Positions 1 through 4,327 of a stretch of DNA of 5,271 nucleotides are shown here, piece after piece. Location of the stretch: positions 1-5,271 of the forward strand of contig CAYMOG010000056.1 of the NCBI GenBank assembly GCA_964392065.1, read 5' to 3'. The translations under genes were made by a program, and so were the position numbers. The notes beneath the pieces were generated by a model. The model was not told where the DNA came from. It saw only the letters and a program-made list of their open reading frames with translations, and searched no databases. Source of the stretch: JASBZA01 sp964392065. GTDB taxonomy: Bacteria > Bacillota > Clostridia > Saccharofermentanales > Fastidiosipilaceae. Positions within the stretch are counted from its first letter, which is position 1. Every line of letters starts with the position of its first letter.

Positions 1-17
1 CACATGGCACAAATTTT

Positions 18-118
18 CGTTTGCGCGAGTGGCGCCTACGAAATCGCAAATTCCTACCACTGGATATCATACTATGTTAAGTCGCGCGGTACATATTCAC
101 GTTTGTGTGAGCGGTCCC
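18..118 (+). repeat. Imperfect direct repeat in the upstream leader
   Basis: Two 19-bp segments, 18-36 and 100-118, share the pattern CGTTTGYGYGAGYGG and match at 14 of 19 positions by eye; four of the five differences are C/T transitions. They start 82 bp apart, upstream of the polyamine operon promoter. The first copy also takes part in two short, mutually exclusive inverted repeats (15-20 with 38-43, TTTCGT/ACGAAA; and 20-25 with 45-50, TTTGCG/CGCAAA). Nothing in 1-180 looks like a convincing gene: the forward frame open from position 1 stops at 124-126 and has no ribosome binding site. The repeat could be a degenerate intergenic element, a protein-binding pair, or chance. Confidence 0.3.
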
Positions 119-180
119 AGAGATAAACTTGATACTGCATTGCCTTAGCATAATTGCTTCTATTCATAGAACAAATGCAA

Positions 181-209
181 GTGACAAATGGGCTGTTTTT
201 CGCTATGCT
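181..209 (+). promoter_or_regulatory. Sigma-A-type promoter of the polyamine operon
   Basis: A -35 element GTGACA (181-186, 5/6 to TTGACA) is followed after exactly 17 bases by a -10 element TATGCT (204-209, 4/6 to TATAAT). Transcription would start near 216, giving a leader of about 33 nt. That leader contains the strong Shine-Dalgarno AGGAGG (235-240), 8 nt before the ATG at 249. No other gene lies between this promoter and the operon, and no riboswitch-like structure fits into so short a leader. Confidence 0.6.
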
Positions 210-248
210 TAGTTGTAATGACAGCAGATTATTTAGGAGGTTTTAGTT

Positions 249-1466
249 ATGGCTAGAGCTATGATTATTGGAGCGGGCGGAGTAGCTTCTGTTTGTGCTC
301 ATAAATGTGTACAGAATTCAGAGGTCTTCTCTGAGCTGATTATCGCCAGCCGCACTCTTGAGAAGTGTATTGCGCTGAAAGAAGAGTTGGATGGTAGAGG
401 TACAGATATTCAAGTGGCTCAAGTGAATGCGGATAATACGGATGAAGTGATTCACTTGATTGAACAATTTAAGCCTGATATTGTTATTAATTTGGCTTTG
501 CCTTATCAAGATTTACCTATTATGGATGCTTGTTTAGCGACCAAGACGCATTACCTAGATACTGCAAACTACGAGCCTAAGGATACTGCTAAATTCGAAT
601 ATAAGTATCAGTGGGCGTATAGAGAGCGTTTTGAGAAGGCTGGAATCACAGGTATTCTGGGTTCAGGTTTCGATCCTGGGGTGACTTCTGTGTTTTCGGC
701 TTATGCCTTGAAACATTACTTCGATGAGATTCATTACATTGATATTCTTGATTGTAATGCAGGGGATAATGGTTATGCATTTGCTACGAACTTCAATCCT
801 GAAATCAATATTCGTGAAGTTTCTGCCAATGGTAGATATTGGGAGCAAGGTGAATGGGTTGAAACCGAACCTATGGAAATTAAGAGAACGTATGATTTCC
901 CTGAAGTCGGTGAGAAGGATATGTATCTTCTTTATCATGAAGAGTTGGAGTCTTTGGCGGAGAACATTACTGGGATTAAGAGAATTCGTTTTTTCATGAC
1001 CTTTGGCCAGAGTTATCTTACCCATCTAAAGTGCTTAGAGAATGTGGGCATGACATCTATTGAGCCTATTCAGTTCCAAGGGCAAGATATTATTCCGCTT
1101 CAGTTCTTGCGGGCTGTTTTGCCTGACCCTGCGACTCTTGGGCCTAAAACGAAGGGCAAAACCAATATCGGTTGTATCTTCCATGGTGTAAAAGATGGCG
1201 AGAAAAAATCTTATTATGTTTATAACGTTAGCGATCATGAAGAGACTTATAAAGAAGTGGGTTCTCAAGCGGTTTCCTATACAACAGGTGTTCCTGCAAT
1301 GATTGGAGCTATGATGGTGGTGACAGGTAAGTGGCAGAAACCAGGCGTATTCAATGTGGAAGAATTCGATCCCGATCCCTTCATGGAAGCTCTTAATGAA
1401 TGGGGCTTGCCATGGCAAGAAGATTTCGAACCGACTCCTGTGGATGATTCGATGGAAGGTTATTAA
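249..1466 (+). CDS. Carboxy(nor)spermidine synthase (saccharopine dehydrogenase-like, CASDH/CANSDH)
   Basis: This 405-residue protein is expected to be the cytosolic enzyme that reductively condenses L-aspartate 4-semialdehyde with putrescine or 1,3-diaminopropane, using NADPH, to form carboxyspermidine or carboxynorspermidine. An N-terminal Rossmann fold begins at once with the nucleotide-binding GAGGVA motif (residues 8-13), preceded by a hydrophobic beta strand. The family signature GSGFDPGV lies at 138-145, and the C-terminal PGVFNVEEFDPDPF segment (365-378) followed by a GLPW element is typical of CASDH rather than of lysine-pathway saccharopine dehydrogenases. The length is normal for the family. 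The ATG at 249 is supported by AGGAGG 8 nt upstream and places the GxGG loop at the usual distance from the N-terminus. The stop codon shares one base with the next start, and the next gene encodes the following pathway step, which strengthens the call. CTA leucine codons are rare here (two) compared with the next gene. The choice between putrescine and diaminopropane as substrate cannot be made from sequence alone. Confidence 0.93.
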   Translation: MARAMIIGAGGVASVCAHKCVQNSEVFSELIIASRTLEKCIALKEELDGRGTDIQVAQVNADNTDEVIHLIEQFKPDIVINLALPYQDLPIMDACLATKTHYLDTANYEPKDTAKFEYKYQWAYRERFEKAGITGILGSGFDPGVTSVFSAYALKHYFDEIHYIDILDCNAGDNGYAFATNFNPEINIREVSANGRYWEQGEWVETEPMEIKRTYDFPEVGEKDMYLLYHEELESLAENITGIKRIRFFMTFGQSYLTHLKCLENVGMTSIEPIQFQGQDIIPLQFLRAVLPDPATLGPKTKGKTNIGCIFHGVKDGEKKSYYVYNVSDHEETYKEVGSQAVSYTTGVPAMIGAMMVVTGKWQKPGVFNVEEFDPDPFMEALNEWGLPWQEDFEPTPVDDSMEGY

Positions 1467-3142
1467 TGAAGAAAAGACAAGAAGTCCGGGAATATTCCTG
1501 TGGCGTAATTTTGTTTAATGAAAAGCTAGAAGTCCTATTGCTTCGCCACTTGGCGGGGCATTGGGCTTTTTCTAAAGGGCATATTGAGCCGCAGGATAAA
1601 ACGCGTGAAGAGACTGCCTTGCGAGAGCTTCAAGAGGAAACGGGGTTAAACGCTAAAATTCTAGGTGATGACACTTGGGTTAGCCGTTATTACCCTAACT
1701 CTGGTGTGCTTAAAGAAGTGACCTATTACCTAGGTATCTTGGATGGTGGTACGGATCCAGAGGTCCAAGAATCGGAAATTACAGCTATTGAATGGCTTTC
1801 TTATGAGGATGCACTCGAGCGTTTGAGTCATAAGGAGAATCAGGAGATTTTGCGCTCTGCATGGAGAGCGTTTCTAGATATTAGAATACAAGATGAGAAT
1901 TTCGGTCCGCAAAATCTATTATCCAATACCTATCGCCCAGCGCCAGCTTATTTACCTGTAGAAGATGTAGAGACCCCAAGTTTTATTGTGGATACTATGC
2001 TTCTAGAGGATAATTTGCGTTTCTTGGCGGATTTGCGTGAATCCCTCGAAGTGAAAATTCTTCTAGCCCAGAAGGCCTATTCTACATTTAAAACTTACCC
2101 GCTCATTTCAAATTATCTAGATGGAACAACCGCTTCTGGAACGTATGAAGCTCAGCTAGCCTATGACGAGATGGGGAATCGTGAGGTCCATGTCTTCTCT
2201 CCTGCCTTTAAAGATGAAGATATTACCTTGCTCTTAGAAATTGCAGACCACATCGTGTTCAATTCTTTTCATCAATGGGTGAAATTTAGAGATCGTATTA
2301 TGGAGCATAATCAATCGACGGCCAAAGCCATCTCTTGCGGTCTTCGTATCAACCCTGATTTCTCTGTAACAACCCACGATATTTATAATCCTGCAGCTCC
2401 TGGTTCTAGACTTGGTATTACACCAGAAGAATTCTCAAAAGGAGTAGAAGAATATGGGCTCGAAGGGATTGAAGGCTTGCATTTCCACGTCCTATGCGAG
2501 GACAATTCCGATAAGCTTCTAGGTGTGTGGGAAGTGGTTGTCGAGCGCTTTGGCCCCTGGCTTAAGCAAATGCAATGGATTAATATGGGCGGAGGACATC
2601 ACCTGACAAGAGAAGATTACGATGTGTCCTTGCTTAAGGAAGTAATTGACGACTGTCACAGTCGTTATGATGCACAAGTGTATCTGGAGCCTGGTGAGGC
2701 TGTTGTGTTAAATACGGGTTTCTTCGTCTCTGAGGTGGTCGATTTGATTCATAATGCTATGGATTTAGCGGTGCTGGATTCTTCTGCAACATGCCACATG
2801 CCCGATGTTCTAGAAGTCCCTTATCAACCCAATGTTTTTGTAGTGAAAGGGGATACGGGAGAACGTTTGCCTCTGGCGAGTCTAGAAGCTAGCGATTCTC
2901 ATCCTTATCCTTATCGCCTAGGTGGAACCAGTTGCCTTGCTGGTGATGTGGTGGGAGATTACTATTTCACAGTTCCTCTCGCGCGAGGTGATCGCTTGGT
3001 CTTCTTGGATATGGCACTCTATACTATGGTGAAAACCAATACGTTTAACGGTACGCCTCTTCCCTCCATATATCTCTTGGGTGAAGAAGGTTTAGAATGT
3101 ATTCGGAAGTTTTCTTACGAAGATTTCAAATCTAGGCTCTAG
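1466..3142 (+). CDS. nspC: Nudix hydrolase - carboxy(nor)spermidine decarboxylase fusion protein
   Basis: This 558-residue protein has two domains in one uninterrupted frame. Residues about 8-135 form a Nudix domain resembling diadenosine tetraphosphatase types (SKGHIEP, then RELQEETGL at 53-61). Residues about 164-558 form a complete fold-III, PLP-dependent carboxy(nor)spermidine decarboxylase, which releases CO2 from carboxy(nor)spermidine to give spermidine or norspermidine. Visible decarboxylase landmarks are TPSFIVD (170-176), the likely PLP lysine K203 in AQKAYSTF, the APGSRLG loop (311-317), FHVLCEDNSD (340-349), the glycine-rich WINMGGGHHL (371-380), EPGE (408-411), the catalytic-type cysteine C443 in CHMPDVLE, and GGTSCLAGDVVGDY (486-499). 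About 393 residues match the usual size of stand-alone NspC. The linker is about 136-163. The start overlaps the upstream stop as TAATG, with GGAAGG at 1454-1459 as ribosome binding site, so translation is probably coupled. No internal ribosome binding site was found for a separate decarboxylase; the internal M178 would remove the first strand. The Nudix box carries a one-residue insertion, so its substrate and activity are uncertain. Confidence 0.92.
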   Translation: MKKRQEVREYSCGVILFNEKLEVLLLRHLAGHWAFSKGHIEPQDKTREETALRELQEETGLNAKILGDDTWVSRYYPNSGVLKEVTYYLGILDGGTDPEVQESEITAIEWLSYEDALERLSHKENQEILRSAWRAFLDIRIQDENFGPQNLLSNTYRPAPAYLPVEDVETPSFIVDTMLLEDNLRFLADLRESLEVKILLAQKAYSTFKTYPLISNYLDGTTASGTYEAQLAYDEMGNREVHVFSPAFKDEDITLLLEIADHIVFNSFHQWVKFRDRIMEHNQSTAKAISCGLRINPDFSVTTHDIYNPAAPGSRLGITPEEFSKGVEEYGLEGIEGLHFHVLCEDNSDKLLGVWEVVVERFGPWLKQMQWINMGGGHHLTREDYDVSLLKEVIDDCHSRYDAQVYLEPGEAVVLNTGFFVSEVVDLIHNAMDLAVLDSSATCHMPDVLEVPYQPNVFVVKGDTGERLPLASLEASDSHPYPYRLGGTSCLAGDVVGDYYFTVPLARGDRLVFLDMALYTMVKTNTFNGTPLPSIYLLGEEGLECIRKFSYEDFKSRL

Positions 3143-3143
3143 A
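3131..3143. repeat. 13-bp palindrome carrying both convergent stop codons
   Basis: The sequence TCTAG-GCT-CTAGA is a perfect inverted repeat with 5-bp arms and a 3-nt centre. The plus-strand decarboxylase ends at TAG 3140-3142 and the minus-strand phosphatase ends at TAG formed by 3134-3132, so the two genes overlap by 11 bp. The stem is too short and lacks a T-run on either side, so I do not call it a terminator. No intrinsic terminator was found between the two convergent genes. Confidence 0.5.
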
Positions 3144-3689
3144 TTGTTGTTGTATTTTCGTACGGGTTAGCCTCCTGTCAATCCAGAAAACACTGTAGGC
3201 AGTGAGGCTACCGACTACCGCTCCTGCTAATACATCGATAGGGTAATGGACGCCTACGTAGACACGGGATAAACCCATGAGGATTGCGAGAATTAGAGGT
3301 ACCCAACGTAAAAATCCCTTCTCTCTCAAAAAAGGTATCATGGCGCTGGCAAATGCTGTTGCAGAATGGCCAGAAGGGAAAGAGGTTTGTGAAACAGGAC
3401 CTATTATGCTTTCGACTTGTTGAAGCACAGTATAGGGTCTAGGGCGTTCGATGAGGTTTTTCAAAATCACCGTATTAAACAAATGAGAAAGGGCTAGGGC
3501 AAGCAGTAGCAATAGGCCTGTGCGTCTTGTTTTCCTGAATGCAAGGAAGACTAAACCTAAAACAATCCACAATAATCCTATATCACCTAAGCTAGTATAG
3601 AAAATAAAAAATCGATCCAGAATAGGATGACGAAGAAAGTTTTGAAACCAGATTAATAACTGGCCATCTAAATATATGATTTGCTCCAC
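3132..3689 (-). CDS. PAP2-family membrane phosphatase (undecaprenyl-diphosphatase/BcrC-like)
   Basis: This 185-residue integral membrane protein carries the complete three-part phosphatidic acid phosphatase type 2 signature: KX6RP (K77, R84, P85), PSGH (105-108) and SRX5H (S141, R142, H148). H108 and H148 would be the catalytic histidine pair facing the outer side of the membrane. About five or six hydrophobic segments are visible, roughly at 26-50, 57-75, 109-120, 129-141 and 150-169, with a positively charged C-terminal tail. Bacterial members of this size commonly dephosphorylate undecaprenyl pyrophosphate to recycle the wall lipid carrier, giving resistance to bacitracin; phosphatidylglycerophosphate or another lipid phosphate is also possible, so no gene symbol is given. 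The start is GTG (3689-3687), supported by AGAGGT at 3701-3696, 6 nt upstream, with no better upstream ATG. It is convergent with the polyamine operon and overlaps its end by 11 bp, and it has its own promoter, so it is probably a separate transcription unit. Confidence 0.9.
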   Translation of the reverse strand: MEQIIYLDGQLLIWFQNFLRHPILDRFFIFYTSLGDIGLLWIVLGLVFLAFRKTRRTGLLLLLALALSHLFNTVILKNLIERPRPYTVLQQVESIIGPVSQTSFPSGHSATAFASAMIPFLREKGFLRWVPLILAILMGLSRVYVGVHYPIDVLAGAVVGSLTAYSVFWIDRRLTRTKIQQQSRA

Positions 3690-3695
3690 GTGGAT

Positions 3696-3701
3696 ACCTC
3701 T
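3696..3701 (-). promoter_or_regulatory. Ribosome binding site that fixes the GTG start of the PAP2 gene
   Basis: On the minus strand, AGAGGT lies 6 nt before GTG at 3689-3687. There is no in-frame ATG close by with a comparable site, so the GTG start is preferred. The N-terminus it yields is short and leads into the first hydrophobic segment, as expected for the family. Confidence 0.6.
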
Positions 3702-3708
3702 TGTTTTC

Positions 3709-3757
3709 TCTAATAATTTTACTTTTCAGTTTTATGAGTCTAACAATTTTACTTCTC
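3709..3757 (-). repeat. Tandem 19-bp direct repeat, putative operator of the PAP2 gene
   Basis: Two copies, 3709-3727 and 3739-3757, read on the plus strand as TCTAAYAATTTTACTTYTC and are identical at 17 of 19 positions, both differences being T/C. Their start-to-start distance is 30 bp, close to three helical turns, so proteins bound to them would lie on the same DNA face. The distal copy overlaps the -10 element and spacer of the minus-strand promoter, and the proximal copy lies just after the predicted transcription start, before the ribosome binding site. This position suits a repressor or a tandem-binding response regulator. No regulator gene is in the window to pair with it. Confidence 0.5.
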
Positions 3758-3765
3758 TGTGGCAA
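3737..3765 (-). promoter_or_regulatory. Promoter of the PAP2 phosphatase gene
   Basis: Read on the minus strand, a -35 element TTGCCA (3765-3760, 5/6 to consensus) and a -10 element TAGACT (3742-3737, 4/6) are separated by exactly 17 bases. Transcription would start near 3730, giving a leader of about 40 nt with the Shine-Dalgarno AGAGGT. A second possibility is TAAAAT within either repeat copy used as -10, but these lack a well-spaced -35. Confidence 0.5.
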
Positions 3766-3805
3766 GGTCGCCGGGATAGCATGCTTCGGCTAATTGTCTA
3801 GAGGT

Positions 3806-3816
3806 TTTGGGCCAAA
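3806..3816. repeat. 11-bp palindrome in the divergent control region
   Basis: TTTGG-G-CCAAA is a perfect inverted repeat just upstream of the predicted -35 of the small rightward gene. A second perfect palindrome, AGCATGCT, lies nearby at 3777-3784. Both are short enough to be chance, but they sit where an activator or shared regulator of the divergent genes would bind. Confidence 0.2.
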
Positions 3817-3820
3817 GTAT

Positions 3821-3849
3821 TTGCCGAATTTGAAAAATGAAACTACACT
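3821..3849 (+). promoter_or_regulatory. Probable promoter of the 68-residue gene
   Basis: TTGCCG (3821-3826, 4/6) and TACACT (3844-3849, 4/6) are 17 bases apart, giving a start near 3856 and a leader of about 22 nt. An overlapping alternative is TTGAAA (3830-3835, 5/6) with an extended TGCTATTAA (3852-3860) at 19-base spacing. Either would place the ribosome binding site at 3866-3871 in a short leader; I cannot choose between them. Confidence 0.4.
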
Positions 3850-3865
3850 AGTGCTATTAAACTTC

Positions 3866-3871
3866 AAGGAG
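3866..3871 (+). promoter_or_regulatory. Ribosome binding site that sets the start of the small gene at 3878
   Basis: AAGGAG is followed after 6 nt by ATG 3878-3880. The same frame is open back to a TTG at 3794, but that codon has no Shine-Dalgarno and the longer form would begin upstream of the predicted promoter. The ATG is therefore the preferred start. Confidence 0.65.
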
Positions 3872-3877
3872 CAGAAC

Positions 3878-4084
3878 ATGCGTTGCTGGGAAATGAGACC
3901 TGGACTATTTTATATGCATAGAAAGCATATTTATCGTACGGATGGCATTAAGTACTTCCGTAGGGCCTATGATGTCTGGTCTGAAAAATATTTGCCAGTC
4001 TGGGAAGAACTCTATTATGAAGACCTAGAACCTCTAGAATTTGAACAAGTTCCACCTGGTACGAAATTTCCACTACTTCCTTAA
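3878..4084 (+). CDS. Small aromatic-rich protein of unknown function (68 aa)
   Basis: I do not recognise this family. The predicted product is 68 residues, without signal peptide or membrane segment, so probably cytosolic. It is rich in aromatic residues (3 Trp, 7 Tyr, 4 Phe; 14 of 68) and strongly polarised: the first half is basic (RKH at 15-17, RR at 28-29), while residues 43-56 are acidic (EELYYEDLEPLEFE). The tail is Pro-rich (VPPGTKFPLLP). Such composition could suit a small binding or adaptor protein, but that is speculation. Evidence that it is a real gene is the well-spaced AAGGAG site, a plausible promoter upstream and protein-like composition. It is transcribed away from the PAP2 gene and toward the zinc-ribbon gene, 243 bp away, which has its own promoter. 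A longer form from TTG 3794 (96 aa) is less likely. Confidence 0.6.
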   Translation: MRCWEMRPGLFYMHRKHIYRTDGIKYFRRAYDVWSEKYLPVWEELYYEDLEPLEFEQVPPGTKFPLLP

Positions 4085-4236
4085 GACGATATTTTTGTAA
4101 ATTATATAATCAAAACGCACAACTACCATGTTAATTTACGGTAATAATAGGCCTTCTCACGAAATTTTAACCTCCATGCTTTATATTTTATGAAAGGAGA
4201 GTATAATTACTTAATTAAACTCACTAAAAGATACTA

Positions 4237-4267
4237 GGAGCAAAGTGTTTATACAAGCCTTTGTTTC
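4237..4267 (+). other. Weak hairpin just upstream of the zinc-ribbon gene promoter
   Basis: GGAGCAAAG (4237-4245) can pair with CTTTGTTTC (4259-4267) over 9 bp including two G-U pairs, with a 13-nt loop. It is AU-rich and not followed by a T-run, so it would be at best a poor terminator. It overlaps the -35 region of the promoter at 4265-4293, so it may instead mark an operator or be chance. Confidence 0.25.
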
Positions 4268-4293
4268 GAGCGTTCGTACTACCGTGCTATAAT
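4265..4293 (+). promoter_or_regulatory. Extended -10 promoter of the zinc-ribbon protein gene
   Basis: TGCTATAAT (4285-4293) is a perfect extended -10. At 17-base spacing the -35 position (4265-4270, TTCGAG) is poor, which is usual for extended -10 promoters. The start would lie near 4300, leaving a leader of about 28 nt that includes GGAGGAG (4318-4324), just before the ATG at 4328. Confidence 0.55.
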
Positions 4294-4327
4294 AAATTAA
4301 ATTACACGGATTTAATTGGAGGAGTAC

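Larger units (their letters stand above)
4085..4327. other. AT-rich intergenic region with several -10-like boxes
   Basis: No convincing gene or GC-rich intrinsic terminator is visible in these 243 bp. Perfect TATAAT hexamers occur on the plus strand at 4105-4110, 4202-4207 and 4288-4293. The first lies in a perfect palindrome ATTATATAAT (4101-4110), so it is also read on the minus strand, and has TTAAGA (4081-4086) 18 bases upstream. The second has only a weak -35 (TTTATA, 4180-4185, 16-base spacing). The third is the best promoter. If the earlier ones are active, the zinc-ribbon gene would have alternative transcripts with leaders of about 110-210 nt. Confidence 0.35.

Noticed and set aside
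1..126. Forward frame open from the window edge to TAA at 124-126 (about 41 codons)
   Set aside because: No ribosome binding site at the internal ATG, no recognisable protein features, and a composition unlike the genes here. It could be the tail of an upstream gene but nothing supports that.
70..168. Minus-strand 31-codon frame starting at ATG 168-166
   Set aside because: No Shine-Dalgarno upstream, short, and no protein-like features; it overlaps the leader repeat region by chance.
318..1418. Minus-strand and alternate-frame open stretches within the CASDH gene
   Set aside because: They lie wholly within a gene with clear family motifs, have no ribosome binding sites and are Ile/His/Arg-rich in the manner of antisense frames.
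1997..3142. Independent decarboxylase start at internal ATG 1997 (M178)
   Set aside because: No good ribosome binding site precedes it, and starting there would remove the conserved TPSFIVD strand at the beginning of the decarboxylase domain.
3131..3143. Bidirectional intrinsic terminator at the convergent gene ends
   Set aside because: The arms are only 5 bp, AT-containing, and no T-run follows on either strand.
3794..3877. 28-residue N-terminal extension of the small gene from TTG 3794
   Set aside because: No ribosome binding site at the TTG, while the ATG at 3878 has AAGGAG at ideal spacing; the extension crosses the predicted promoter.
4245..4292. 15-codon GTG-started micro-ORF after AGGAG (4236-4240), ending inside the TATAAT box
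   Set aside because: It overlaps the -35 and -10 of the zinc-ribbon gene promoter and would need an earlier promoter. No sign of coding constraint or of a leader-peptide attenuator.
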